A DNA stretch of 49,446 nt from the NCBI GenBank assembly GCA_001683905.1, contig LXQK01000017.1, forward strand, positions 1-49,446, given 5' to 3'. The translations under genes and the position numbers were made by a program. This DNA comes from Marivirga sp. ANT-B6. Lineage in GTDB: Bacteria > Bacteroidota > Bacteroidia > Cytophagales > Cyclobacteriaceae. This document shows positions 26,030 through 34,868 of the stretch, one piece after another. Position 1 is the stretch's first letter; each line of letters starts with the position of its first letter. Under the pieces are notes generated by a model that was not told where the DNA came from, searched no databases, and worked only from the letters and a program-made list of their open reading frames with translations.

Positions 26030-26368
26030 GGTGATGAGCTTTCCTTTATGAAAAGTTCTATCGAACAAAGCGATGCCAGAAAATATGAGACGCCATACCA
26101 GAAGGCGGGCTTCCTAAATACTATTGTAAAATATGATCTGGAGAAAGACTTTGTACAAAAACGACAGCAAATCCTTCAAAGCATGACCAAGCAGGAAATC
26201 GATAAGTTGGCAAAAAAACATCTTCCATCCGATAAAATGCATATTGTCGTTGTGGGGGATAAAGATAAAATGTTGCCCGGCTAAGAACGATTAGGGTACG
26301 AAATAGTAGAACTTAATCCCGAGGGCGTAGAAGTAATAGAATCCAGTAATGTTAACCCTGGCAAATAA
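26030..26368 (+). pseudogene. Remnant of an M16 (insulinase-family) zinc peptidase gene
   Basis: From about 26030 one frame reads like the C-terminal end of a periplasmic M16 peptidase: GDELSFMKSSIEQSDARKYE, then the YQKAGFL region, a KHL helix and IVVVGDKDKML. A TAA at 26282-26284 interrupts it. The same frame then continues for 27 more codons with ERLGYEIVELNPEG, which is how such proteins normally finish, up to a second TAA at 26366. The metal-binding HxxEH domain and some 80-90% of a normal gene are missing. There is no good start codon. This is therefore a 5'-deleted, nonsense-mutated fragment. Confidence 0.75.
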
Positions 26369-26389
26369 ACGCTTGCCACCATCATATCA

Positions 26390-26419
26390 AAAAAAAGCAA
26401 CCCGATGGTTGCTTTTTTT
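26390..26419. terminator. Bidirectional intrinsic terminator
   Basis: A perfect inverted repeat has GC-rich core arms GCAACC (26397-26402) and GGTTGC (26407-26412) around a CGAT loop, flanked by seven As on the left and seven Ts on the right. Either strand therefore reads as stem, tight loop and T-run. It lies 16 bases after the cystathionine beta-synthase stop (minus strand) and 21 bases after the end of the M16 remnant (plus strand), and so fits between the two convergent units. Confidence 0.88.
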
Positions 26420-26434
26420 GTCAAAACTATTGCA

Positions 26435-27805
26435 TCAATTAGTCATAGCCATCAATAAGTCATGCTTTGTGATGATATGCACTTCATTATCATCATCTCT
26501 GACCAGCAGCGCAGGGTTGTCCTTATCGATTAAAGAAGATAACACGTCTACTGTATTATTCATGGATACAAAAGGAAAAGATTTGTCCATAACTTCCGAA
26601 ACATCCTTTTCCTTCAAAGTAGGGTCTTCAATAAGTTTATTCAATATCCGCGCATCCATCAAGCTCCCCACATAATTACCTTCATCAATAACCGGAATCT
26701 GAGAAATACCTTCCTGATTGAAGATGCGGATAGCATCGCCCACCTTGGTGTCCTTCGAAATAGTTACAAGTTTTCCATTGCCATTCTTCTTGTTGATGAT
26801 ATCTTTTGCGGAGGCAAATTCCCTGGCTTCAAGATAGCCATGATCCTTCATCCAGTTGTCGTTGTAGATTTTTCCCAAATAGCGCGTACCGTGGTCAGGA
26901 AGAATGATGACCATCACATCATCCTCTTTCAGATGCTCCTTTGCATACTCCAGGGCTCCAAACACGGCAGAACCGCATGACCAGCCTACAAACAGGCCTT
27001 CTTCACGTGCCAGCCTACGCGTCATGATCGCCGAATCTTTATCAGTGACTTTCACAAACGTATCGATCAGGTCAAAATTTACATTTTTTGGAAGAATATC
27101 TTCGCCAATACCTTCTGTCAGGTAAGGGTACACTTCATTTTCATCAAAGACGCCAGTCTCCTTGTACTTCTTGAAGACCGAGCCGTACGTATCAATTCCC
27201 ACAGAAATCAACGATGATTTTTGTTCTTTTAGATACTTTGAAACACCACACATCGATCCGCCGGTACCTACACCGGCGGCATAATGTGTGATTTTACCTT
27301 CGGTCTGCTCCCAGATTTCAGGCCCCGTCGTCTCATAATGTGCCGCAGTATTCGACATATTGTCATACTGGTTTGGATAAAATGAGTTGGGAATATCTTT
27401 ATTTAGCTTTCGGGCTACAGAATAGTAAGATCTTGGATCATCCGGCGTAACATTGGTAGGACATACCATCACCTCTGCGCCTACTGCGCGAAGAATATCA
27501 ATTTTTTCCTGCGACTGCTTGTCGGACATGGTAAAGATGCATTTATATCCTTTTGATATAGCAGCCAGTGCTAGGCCCATTCCCGTGTTTCCGGAGGTTC
27601 CCTCTATGATCGTTCCGCCTGGTTTTAAAAGCCCACTTTTCTCGGCATCTTCGACCATCTTCAAGGCCATTCTGTCCTTCATGGAGTTACCTGGATTGAA
27701 ATATTCCACCTTGGCAAGAATAGTGCCCTTGATACCCTTAGTCACTTTATTTAACTTCACCAGTGGTGTATTACCAATGGTTTCGATGATTGAATTGTAG
27801 TACAT
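26435..27805 (-). CDS. Cystathionine beta-synthase (PLP domain plus CBS pair)
   Basis: This is a fold-type II PLP enzyme that condenses serine, or an activated serine, with homocysteine. The N-terminal domain has ETIGNTPLVKLNK, the PLP lysine Lys43 in GNSMKDR, and the phosphate-binding GTSGNTG at 69-75. Residues from about 335 to the end form two CBS modules, which rules out plain cysteine synthase and fits cystathionine beta-synthase of about 455 residues. I start it at the ATG at 27805 (MYYNSIIETIG); the frame runs further upstream, but those 17 residues do not resemble the family. It lies 96 bases after pyrB on the same strand and ends at a strong terminator. O-acetylserine-dependent cysteine synthesis is the alternative reaction. 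Confidence 0.88.
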   Translation of the reverse strand: MYYNSIIETIGNTPLVKLNKVTKGIKGTILAKVEYFNPGNSMKDRMALKMVEDAEKSGLLKPGGTIIEGTSGNTGMGLALAAISKGYKCIFTMSDKQSQEKIDILRAVGAEVMVCPTNVTPDDPRSYYSVARKLNKDIPNSFYPNQYDNMSNTAAHYETTGPEIWEQTEGKITHYAAGVGTGGSMCGVSKYLKEQKSSLISVGIDTYGSVFKKYKETGVFDENEVYPYLTEGIGEDILPKNVNFDLIDTFVKVTDKDSAIMTRRLAREEGLFVGWSCGSAVFGALEYAKEHLKEDDVMVIILPDHGTRYLGKIYNDNWMKDHGYLEAREFASAKDIINKKNGNGKLVTISKDTKVGDAIRIFNQEGISQIPVIDEGNYVGSLMDARILNKLIEDPTLKEKDVSEVMDKSFPFVSMNNTVDVLSSLIDKDNPALLVRDDDNEVHIITKHDLLMAMTN

Positions 27806-27901
27806 AATTTGGTTGATTGTTTGTAGATAACAGCCTGAAACAAGATCAAGTTTCAACAGTCATCTTAATTATTGGTTATACGTGGTTCTAAGAGTTATTT
27901 C

Positions 27902-28849
27902 CTATTTATTAACCTGTTTTTTTTCATTACTCGTTCCGGCAAGGAGGTACAACACAGCCATACGTATGGCCACCCCGTTTTCTACCTGGTTCATGATGAT
28001 TGAATGTTCAGAATCTGCCACATCACTGCTCAATTCTACTCCCCTATTGATAGGGCCTGGATGCATTATGGTAATCTTTTTGTCTAACGAATCCAGTAAT
28101 CTCTTATTGATACCAAAATAAAGCGCATATTCTCTTAATGAAGGGAAATATTTGATTTGTTGCCGCTCCAGTTGAATGCGAAGGACATTGGCAACGTCAC
28201 ACCATTGCAATGCTTTTTTTACATCCAACTCTACTTTTACCCCCAAATGAGCTATATATTTCGGCAATAAAGTATTGGGACCGCACACCATTACGTCAGC
28301 ACCTAATTTCTGCAGGGCAAATATGTTGGACAATGCGACACGCGAATGTAAAATATCTCCGATGATAGCTACCTTCTTACCGGCTACGCTACCGTGCTTT
28401 TCGCGGATAGAGTATGCATCCAGCAGGGCCTGTGTTGGGTGTTCATGGGTACCATCTCCCGCATTGATGATATTGGCATTGATGTGCCGTGCTAAAAAAT
28501 GTGGTGCACCCGGGCTCGAATGCCGTATCACCACCATATCAACTTTCATTGCCAGAATATTATTGACTGTATCCAACAGCGTTTCTCCTTTTTTAACCGA
28601 GCTATTTGACGAAGAAAAGTTGACTACATCGGCAGACAATCTTTTCTCTGCCAGCTCAAAAGACAGCTTGGTACGGGTTGAATTCTCGAAAAATATGTTG
28701 GCGATGGTCACATCCCGCAGCGATGGCACCTTCCTAATGGGTCGGTTGATAACTTCCTTGAAAGTATCTGCAGTTTCAAATATCAATTCAATATCTTCGG
28801 GAGTAAGCCCTTTTATACCTAATAAGTGTCTGGAACTTAGCTGCTGCAT
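27902..28849 (-). CDS. pyrB: Aspartate carbamoyltransferase catalytic subunit
   Basis: The enzyme transfers the carbamoyl group from carbamoyl phosphate to aspartate, the committed step of pyrimidine synthesis. The substrate motif FFENSTRTKLSFELAEKRL covers residues 53-71, and HPGPINRG lies near the C-terminus. At 315 residues it is normal for PyrB. The ATG follows the pyrR stop with no gap, so the two are coupled. No pyrI regulatory chain or pyrC follows here; the next gene is cystathionine beta-synthase. Confidence 0.95.
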   Translation of the reverse strand: MQQLSSRHLLGIKGLTPEDIELIFETADTFKEVINRPIRKVPSLRDVTIANIFFENSTRTKLSFELAEKRLSADVVNFSSSNSSVKKGETLLDTVNNILAMKVDMVVIRHSSPGAPHFLARHINANIINAGDGTHEHPTQALLDAYSIREKHGSVAGKKVAIIGDILHSRVALSNIFALQKLGADVMVCGPNTLLPKYIAHLGVKVELDVKKALQWCDVANVLRIQLERQQIKYFPSLREYALYFGINKRLLDSLDKKITIMHPGPINRGVELSSDVADSEHSIIMNQVENGVAIRMAVLYLLAGTSNEKKQVNK

Positions 28850-29401
28850 TTATAAATCCTGCTTATTGATTAACCAAATATGATCACTCGCTGCCCCTTG
28901 CTCTTTCCATTCTACCAGCACACGTTGCGAGGCCAATGTGTTTACATGGCGGCCAACATAATCAGGTTCGATGGGTAAGTCGCGACTATATTTTCTGTTT
29001 ACGAGCGCTAACAACTCTACCTTTCTCGGCCTCCCAAAAGCGATCATTGCATCCATCGCTGCCCTTACCGACCTCCCGGTATAAAGCACATCATCAATCA
29101 AGATCACCTTCTTATCTTCTATGATGAAGGGAACTTTAGTGGCATTTGCTTTTAGAGGTGCATTCCTTCTTCTAAAATCGTCGCGATAAAAGGTGGTATC
29201 CAGGTAACCTATAGGAATGTGTATGGCTAATAGAGATTCGAGTTTCGTTTTTATTCGTTCTGCTAAAAAGATACCCCGGGGCTGCATACCCAGTATCACC
29301 GTATCTTCAAACATATGATGCTGCTCAATAAGCTGCTGGCACAGCCTGCTGATGGTAATCTCAAGTAAAGGACTATCTAATATGAGTCTTTTCTGCTCCA
29401 T
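28850..29401 (-). CDS. pyrR: PyrR: pyrimidine regulator / uracil phosphoribosyltransferase
   Basis: PyrR proteins have a type I phosphoribosyltransferase fold. In Bacillus they bind pyr mRNA leaders and also convert uracil and PRPP to UMP. The PRPP-binding motif VILIDDVLYTGRSVRAAMDA is intact, and the GMQPRGIFLAERI segment is typical. I use the ATG at 29401 (MEQKRLIL, 183 residues) because the frame's earlier TTG codon lies upstream of a -7 promoter box. That box ends only eight bases before the ATG, so the transcript would have almost no leader. pyrB follows directly. Whether it regulates RNA here is uncertain. Confidence 0.92.
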   Translation of the reverse strand: MEQKRLILDSPLLEITISRLCQQLIEQHHMFEDTVILGMQPRGIFLAERIKTKLESLLAIHIPIGYLDTTFYRDDFRRRNAPLKANATKVPFIIEDKKVILIDDVLYTGRSVRAAMDAMIAFGRPRKVELLALVNRKYSRDLPIEPDYVGRHVNTLASQRVLVEWKEQGAASDHIWLINKQDL

Positions 29402-29409
29402 GAATGGGG

Positions 29410-29417
29410 CAAATATA
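29410..29417 (-). promoter_or_regulatory. -7 box TATATTTG of the pyrR-pyrB operon
   Basis: The minus-strand octamer matches the Bacteroidota -7 consensus TAnnTTTG exactly and ends eight bases before the pyrR ATG at 29401. A clear TTG at -33 is missing. If it is the active promoter, the mRNA is leaderless or nearly so. Confidence 0.5.
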
Positions 29418-29473
29418 GACAAATATGAGCTATAAAAAATGGTTTATAAAGATTGATTTTTGCTGCATATCCA

Positions 29474-31027
29474 TTAGTCATAGGTGATCTTATTGATAAA
29501 AAAGACCTGCCTGTTGCCTTCTTTGTCTACCGTTCTGCTGCTTTTTATGGTTTGTACGCCGTACACATAAAAGTATTTGTCATACCACTTTTCCAAACCA
29601 CCCACTTTAAAATCATTGTTTTTTACCACATCATCTTCAAATTTCAGTTTGATATCATTGAAAGCCTTTCCTTCCAAAACCTCATTCCCTCTGATGATTT
29701 TCGAACGCACGACATTTTCATAAACGTAAAGCAGCACTATCTTATCCTGGTCGACACCCACTTTCACAAATTTCTCCAGTCGATAACTTTCCAAATCGTT
29801 GATCTCAAAGCTGTTGTCCCACAACAACTTACCAGACTTATCGAAGCCTACGACAATAGCATGTGTGTACTTGTAACCTGTAAAATTCATTTCTGCCAGT
29901 TGATTTCGATTACGGTAATCATAGGGCATCAACGACCTGCTTTCATTGTCATATTTGGGGTAATATGCTTCGGCAAGTAAAATATAATTACCATCTCGTT
30001 CCAAAATGTCATGTACCAATAGCCGATAATTGAAGCGTAACTTTTTACCTTGTTTTTTTCGCTTCGCGATTTTTTCTTTAATCCGCTGCTGCCGCTTCGA
30101 CTTCATATAGCTAAAGAAGTTCTCAAGCTCACCAAAGTTATATTGCTGCAAATCGCGCTGTCCGTCTTCATCCAATCGGGCAATATAAAAGCCTCTGGAA
30201 TAATTGGAGTTATCCTGGGCATAAGTACCAGCGACCAGCTGATTTTCTTCATCGAAACTCGTCGAGGCGCCACTGATCAGGCTTACATCCTGTGGTGAAA
30301 CGAGGATGTCACTCCTTAGCAGCTCACCATTTTCATTAAATGTTTTCAGGCTTACCGTATTTTTTCTGTTGATGGTTCGTTCAGTATTGATCAGGTTAAA
30401 AGTATTGTTTTCATCATCCACAGTTACCTGAAGTATTTCTGTGTGGTTTTTATACAAGCCAGGAAGTACTTTGATCTTCTTGTCGGACATATCGTAGTGG
30501 ATCACCGCCGCCCGATTGTTTATCTGCCCGGAAAGTATGGCGGCATTGCCTACAACATTGAAGTCTGACAATTCTACAGGTATAATCTCCCTGATATGAA
30601 ACATACTTGTATCACCATCATTGAGGTCAAATTTTAAAACTGTATAGTCAGGATCTTTGTACGGCCCGCGTTTAAAGAGTAAATAGAAATTATTCTGGCA
30701 ATAGTCATAACCGACAAATTCCTGGTTGAGGTCGATGGTATAGTTCTTTTTCCACTGTTCATTCAGAGAAGTATCGAACTGGATAAACTCCCAGACATAG
30801 TCGCCTTTTGCAGTTTTCTCCTTGGTTTCACGAAAAGCCAACAATCCCCTTTCTTCTGCTGACATGAGGTAGTAATAATTTGCACTTTGTTCAAGTGGAA
30901 GTTCTACCCGTTTTGTCTGACTAATCTGTGCTGAGCCAGGAATAACATAAAGTGTAAGTAATAGAATCAGCAGTAGGACCAAGCCATTTACGCTGCCAAT
31001 GACAGGCAATCTATTGATATTTTTCAT
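29474..31027 (-). CDS. Predicted secreted protein of unknown function
   Basis: I do not recognise the family. The first 33 residues form a signal peptide: a short basic part, a long Leu/Ile core (about 15-29) and PGSAQ as a cleavage site. The mature part reads as repeated short beta-strands with Asp/Asn/Gly turns, as in beta-propeller-like surface proteins. It is interrupted by a very basic stretch at residues 309-331, where 13 of 23 residues are Lys or Arg. No catalytic motif is evident. The ATG overlaps the stop of the EVE-domain gene (ATGA), so the two are co-transcribed. An envelope or exported location is inferred from the signal peptide. Confidence 0.75.
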   Translation of the reverse strand: MKNINRLPVIGSVNGLVLLLILLLTLYVIPGSAQISQTKRVELPLEQSANYYYLMSAEERGLLAFRETKEKTAKGDYVWEFIQFDTSLNEQWKKNYTIDLNQEFVGYDYCQNNFYLLFKRGPYKDPDYTVLKFDLNDGDTSMFHIREIIPVELSDFNVVGNAAILSGQINNRAAVIHYDMSDKKIKVLPGLYKNHTEILQVTVDDENNTFNLINTERTINRKNTVSLKTFNENGELLRSDILVSPQDVSLISGASTSFDEENQLVAGTYAQDNSNYSRGFYIARLDEDGQRDLQQYNFGELENFFSYMKSKRQQRIKEKIAKRKKQGKKLRFNYRLLVHDILERDGNYILLAEAYYPKYDNESRSLMPYDYRNRNQLAEMNFTGYKYTHAIVVGFDKSGKLLWDNSFEINDLESYRLEKFVKVGVDQDKIVLLYVYENVVRSKIIRGNEVLEGKAFNDIKLKFEDDVVKNNDFKVGGLEKWYDKYFYVYGVQTIKSSRTVDKEGNRQVFFINKITYD

Positions 31028-31428
31028 GTAGTGCTCATATTTAATATTTCCTGAAACGCTTCCATCGGAAGCGGCATCACTGAAAGTCTGGATTGCTTTA
31101 CCAATAAGATTTGATGGAGCTTGTCATTTTGTTTAATCATTGCCAGCGTTACCGGTTTCTTCAGGCCTTTCCCCGCCTTAAGGTCTACAACCACCCACTC
31201 ATTTTCATAACCTTGTTCAGCATAGCTTGCTTTACTTACCGCTGCAATACCGACAACAGCCCTCTCCTTTCCACTGTGGTAAAATAGCACCCGGTCGCCA
31301 ACGGCCATCTCTTTCATGAAATTCCTCGCCTGAAAATTCCGAATTCCATCCCAGCTGGCTTCCCGCTTTTCTACTAAATCGTACCACGCATAAGTTTCAG
31401 GCTCCGACTTTACCAACCAATATTTCAT
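31024..31428 (-). CDS. EVE-domain protein (PUA-like fold)
   Basis: This is a 134-residue protein of the EVE family, whose PUA-like fold binds modified bases in DNA or RNA in the members studied. Matches include the N-terminal YWLVKSEPETYAW, the WDGIRNFQARNFM segment and VLFYHSG, in the family's usual order. The frame extends to 31470, but the ATG at 31428 gives the exact family N-terminus. Its stop overlaps the start of the secreted protein gene. Nothing nearby encodes a base-modifying or restriction enzyme, so a housekeeping role is more likely than defence. Confidence 0.9.
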   Translation of the reverse strand: MKYWLVKSEPETYAWYDLVEKREASWDGIRNFQARNFMKEMAVGDRVLFYHSGKERAVVGIAAVSKASYAEQGYENEWVVVDLKAGKGLKKPVTLAMIKQNDKLHQILLVKQSRLSVMPLPMEAFQEILNMSTT

Positions 31429-31594
31429 ACAGTAAATTTCGATGAAGGTGAAAACTTTATCCTTCAACAATGCCTTCTAGCAATAACAGTTTTTATGATA
31501 AGAAAATTATGATAAATTTCAGTATAATATCGGTATAACGTAAAAAAGTTTTTATTGTACACCAGTCCTGAATTACTTTACCTATAAAAATAGA

Positions 31595-33319
31595 ATGCCA
31601 TTGGATAATCGGGAAATTGTAAAACTTCTTAAAATTACAGCATCTTTATTGGAACTCCATGCGGAAAGTAGCAAAGACGAGTTTAAGATAAAAAGCTATA
31701 ACAATGCAGTCTTTAACCTGGAACGGCTAAACCAGTCTCTTAGTAGTCTGTCATTGGACGAACTCAACAAAATTGAAGGTGTTGGAAAGAGCATTGCCTC
31801 CAATATTCATGATATTAATATAACCGGGAACTTCAGCCTGCTACAGGACCTATCAGCCATTACACCTCCCGGTGTAGTAGATATGCTGCAGATAAAGGGA
31901 CTGGGGCCAAAAAAAATCAAAGTAATCTGGAAGGAATTAAAGATAGAGACCACGGCGGATCTATTACAGGCATGCTATGATAAAAAGATCTGCAAACTAA
32001 AGGGCTTTGGAGATAAGACGGAGGAGAGCATAAAGCAAGCCTTACTTTATGCCAATGACAACCACGGCAAGTTATTATATGCAGAAGCAGAAATTCATGC
32101 ATTAGAAGTAGAAGATTACCTGGGAAAAGCTTTTCCTGATGCTTTGGTATCTGGTAAAGGACACCTGAGAAGGAAGCTGGAAGTGATAGAAGTGCTTGAA
32201 TTTCTTCTTGGCGCGGACGACCGGTTGCAGACCATGAAAGTATTAGAAAGTTCTGAAATTCTTGTCCAGGATAAAAACACGTCCGGCCCCTTTAGTTTTA
32301 GAGGAACGCACCCGGTTTCTGGCATTGCTGTAGAAATCCTGCTTTGTAAAAAGGAATGTTTTTACAAGGACTTAATATTGCATACAGGGTCCAGCGCTCA
32401 CCTTTCTGTGATGCTTGCAAACGGACAGCATTTATTGGGAACCCTCGCAAATCAATCGGTAAAGAGTGAAGAAGCTGCCTATGCATTCGCCGGCATGGAT
32501 TATATTGAGCCTGAACTAAGGGAGGGGACTTTTGAGATTCATCTGGCACAAACAAAGGCTTTGCCTAACCTGGTGAAGTTTGAGGATCTGAAAGGCGTAC
32601 TGCACAACCACTCCACCTATAGCGATGGTAAAAATGGGCTGCAAGAAATTGCGCAGTATTGCAAAGATGCCGGGTTTGCGTATTTTGGTATTTCAGACCA
32701 CAGCAAGGCCGCTTTCTATGCCAATGGCCTGGATGAGTATAGGGTAAGAAAACAGCAGGAAGAAGCTGACGCTTTAAATTTAAAGATGGCACCCTTCCAT
32801 ATCTTTAAAGGGATAGAATCTGACATTTTAAATGACGGCTCTCTGGATTATCCGGATGAAGTACTGCAAACCTTTGACTTTGTAGTGGCTTCTATACATT
32901 CTAATCTGGGGATGGATATCACCAAGGCAACCGACAGGCTTGTCAAGGCGATTGCCAACCCCTACACCACCATTCTGGGCCATATGACTGGTAGGCAGCT
33001 TTTACGGCGCGAAGGGTATCCTGTAGATCATCAAGCGGTGATTGACGCCTGTGCCGCTTATGGTGTGGTGCTGGAAGTAAATGCAAACCCCCGGAGGCTG
33101 GATGTCGGCTGGGAGTGGATCAATTACGCCATACAAAAAGAGGTAATGATCAGCATTAATCCAGACGCCCACGATAAATTGAATATCCGCCATATGGCCT
33201 ACGGCGTAAACGTGGCTAGAAAGGGAGGTTTGACAAAAGATATGACATTTAATTGTTTGTCTAAAGACGCCATAGAGGCCCATTTTATCCAAAGAAGAAA
33301 ATCTGCTCTTAAAAAATAA
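31595..33319 (+). CDS. PolX-like protein: degenerate polymerase domain fused to an intact PHP domain
   Basis: The 574-residue layout is that of bacterial family X DNA polymerase: helix-hairpin-helix region (about 1-155; EGVGKSIA and KGLGPKKI), polymerase palm (about 160-325), and PHP phosphoesterase domain (about 330-574). The palm site looks dead. The RR of the GSxRR motif is kept (Arg192-193), but the catalytic DxD that should follow is V200-L-E202, and the third Asp is Glu247. The PHP metal ligands all seem present: His337, His339, Asp344, His369, Glu408, His435, His463, Asp524 and His526. It therefore probably acts as a nuclease or phosphatase in DNA repair, not as a polymerase. The next gene starts two bases later. 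Confidence 0.85.
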   Translation: MPLDNREIVKLLKITASLLELHAESSKDEFKIKSYNNAVFNLERLNQSLSSLSLDELNKIEGVGKSIASNIHDINITGNFSLLQDLSAITPPGVVDMLQIKGLGPKKIKVIWKELKIETTADLLQACYDKKICKLKGFGDKTEESIKQALLYANDNHGKLLYAEAEIHALEVEDYLGKAFPDALVSGKGHLRRKLEVIEVLEFLLGADDRLQTMKVLESSEILVQDKNTSGPFSFRGTHPVSGIAVEILLCKKECFYKDLILHTGSSAHLSVMLANGQHLLGTLANQSVKSEEAAYAFAGMDYIEPELREGTFEIHLAQTKALPNLVKFEDLKGVLHNHSTYSDGKNGLQEIAQYCKDAGFAYFGISDHSKAAFYANGLDEYRVRKQQEEADALNLKMAPFHIFKGIESDILNDGSLDYPDEVLQTFDFVVASIHSNLGMDITKATDRLVKAIANPYTTILGHMTGRQLLRREGYPVDHQAVIDACAAYGVVLEVNANPRRLDVGWEWINYAIQKEVMISINPDAHDKLNIRHMAYGVNVARKGGLTKDMTFNCLSKDAIEAHFIQRRKSALKK

Positions 33320-33321
33320 GC

Positions 33322-34332
33322 ATGAAGAAAATTCTTGTCATTTGCTATGGTTCTCTTCAGGATGTCCTCCATACCACGCCTATCGTGAGGGCGTTGAAGG
33401 TACAACTGGAACCGGTAGAAATCCACTACAGCACACGGCATAAATTCGACTTTCTACTGGAAGAAAACCCCTATATCAAAAAAATAATTACTGATAATGT
33501 AGGGCGATATGCGCTTATTAGAAAATTAAGAGCTGAAGATTACGATCAGGTTATCGACTTGCAATATAGTCAACAAAGTCGGCTGGTCTCGCTTTTGCTT
33601 GGAAAGGCTACTTTTGCTACTGAAAAAATAGATTTTAAGAAGTGGCTGATGGTGCGTTTCAAACACAATCGTCTGCCCAACAAACATATTGTTTTTAGGC
33701 ATTTTGAAGCTGTGCATAAGTTAGGCATCGAGCCGGACTCCCTTGGATTGGATTATTTTATTCCTGAACGAGATACGGTTCCAACAGAATGGCTTCCGGA
33801 AACTCATAGGGCATCGTGTGTTGTTTTTGCTATTGGCGCAGCTTACTTTACCCGAAAATTGCCTGTGAAACGGATGATTGAGCTTTGTGACAAAATCAAT
33901 AAGCCCATTATTTTAATCGGGGGGCAGGAAGATGAAAAGACCGCTGCCTTAATTTACGATTTTTTTGAGCGGAAAACTGCTCATGAGCATCTTGAAGAAG
34001 GCTTACTTGAAATGAACAAAAAGGCACAGATACTAAATATGGTGGGTAAACTAAATATGAACCAGGAAGCCCACCTTATCCAACATGCCTCGCACATATT
34101 TACCCACGATAGTATCTATATTGCCATAGCAGCGGCATTCAAGAAGAATATCTTTTCAATTTGGGGAAATACTATCCCATCGTTTGGTGAATATCCGTTT
34201 AAAACCAAGTTTACTGTTTTTGAAAATAACAAGCTGAATTGCAGGCCATGTGCCAAAACAGGGTACCAAAAATGCCCGCTATCGCATTTTAAATGTATGA
34301 ATGATATTGTTTTTGATTTTTACCTTCCCTGA
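33322..34332 (+). CDS. Family 9 glycosyltransferase (heptosyltransferase-like)
   Basis: The 336-residue protein fits the GT9 family, which transfers heptose or related sugars in lipopolysaccharide core assembly at the inner face of the inner membrane. The N-terminus MKKILVICYGSLQDVLHTTP is a variant of the family's donor-site start, and THDSIYIAIAAAFKK with WGNTIP matches the C-terminal domain. A cysteine-rich end, CRPCAKTGYQKCP followed by HFKCM, is also seen in Bacteroidota members. It starts two bases after the PolX-like gene and is followed by the SixA-like gene after 44 bases. The acceptor sugar is unknown. Confidence 0.88.
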   Translation: MKKILVICYGSLQDVLHTTPIVRALKVQLEPVEIHYSTRHKFDFLLEENPYIKKIITDNVGRYALIRKLRAEDYDQVIDLQYSQQSRLVSLLLGKATFATEKIDFKKWLMVRFKHNRLPNKHIVFRHFEAVHKLGIEPDSLGLDYFIPERDTVPTEWLPETHRASCVVFAIGAAYFTRKLPVKRMIELCDKINKPIILIGGQEDEKTAALIYDFFERKTAHEHLEEGLLEMNKKAQILNMVGKLNMNQEAHLIQHASHIFTHDSIYIAIAAAFKKNIFSIWGNTIPSFGEYPFKTKFTVFENNKLNCRPCAKTGYQKCPLSHFKCMNDIVFDFYLP

Positions 34333-34376
34333 AACTATGGGAGCCCATTTTGTGGTTCAATAAAATAGCACAGGCT

Positions 34377-34868
34377 ATGAAAAAACTATTTATTGTAAGG
34401 CACGCAAAATCGAGTTGGGCGTTTGAAAATTTGTCTGACCACGACCGTCCACTGAATGCACGGGGCAAAATCGATGCGCCAGATATGGCCCAACGATTGC
34501 AAAAAGCAGGTTTTAAGCCCCACCTTATCCTCACCAGTAGCGCGAGACGAGCATTGGATACAGCCAGGATATTTGCCGAAACGCTTCATGTTTCTGAGGC
34601 GAACTTCAAAATAACGCCTGACCTATATCACGCCGGTGCTGACAAGATCCTGAAAATACTTGGAAAGCTGCATGAGAATGAAAAAAATGTGATGCTCTTC
34701 GGCCACAATCCAGGGTTAACTGATTTAGCAAATCAAATTGGAAGTTTTCAGCTGGCAAATCTTCCTACGTGTGGCATTTATGCCGTTTCATTCACCGAAT
34801 ACTGGGATAAAATAGGCACGTCGGAGGGGAAGCTTGTGCTCTATGATTTTCCAAAAAATAAAAGTTAG
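34377..34868 (+). CDS. SixA-type histidine phosphatase
   Basis: This is a small histidine phosphatase of the branch I superfamily, 163 residues. The RHAKSSW motif at the N-terminus supplies the phosphate-accepting His8 or 9, and the second conserved histidine is in FGHNPGLTD. SixA in E. coli removes phosphate from histidine phosphotransfer proteins, but many homologues have other substrates, so only the family is named. The frame opens at a TTG at 34350, yet the ATG at 34377 (MKKLFIVRHAK) gives the family N-terminus. The gene ends inside the last four bases of the convergent DUF4421 gene. Confidence 0.9.
   Translation: MKKLFIVRHAKSSWAFENLSDHDRPLNARGKIDAPDMAQRLQKAGFKPHLILTSSARRALDTARIFAETLHVSEANFKITPDLYHAGADKILKILGKLHENEKNVMLFGHNPGLTDLANQIGSFQLANLPTCGIYAVSFTEYWDKIGTSEGKLVLYDFPKNKS

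Noticed and set aside
31024-31428. EVE-domain gene as part of a defence or DNA-modification system
   Set aside because: No restriction, methyltransferase or base-modifying gene is nearby. The neighbours are metabolic or of unknown function, and lone EVE genes are common.
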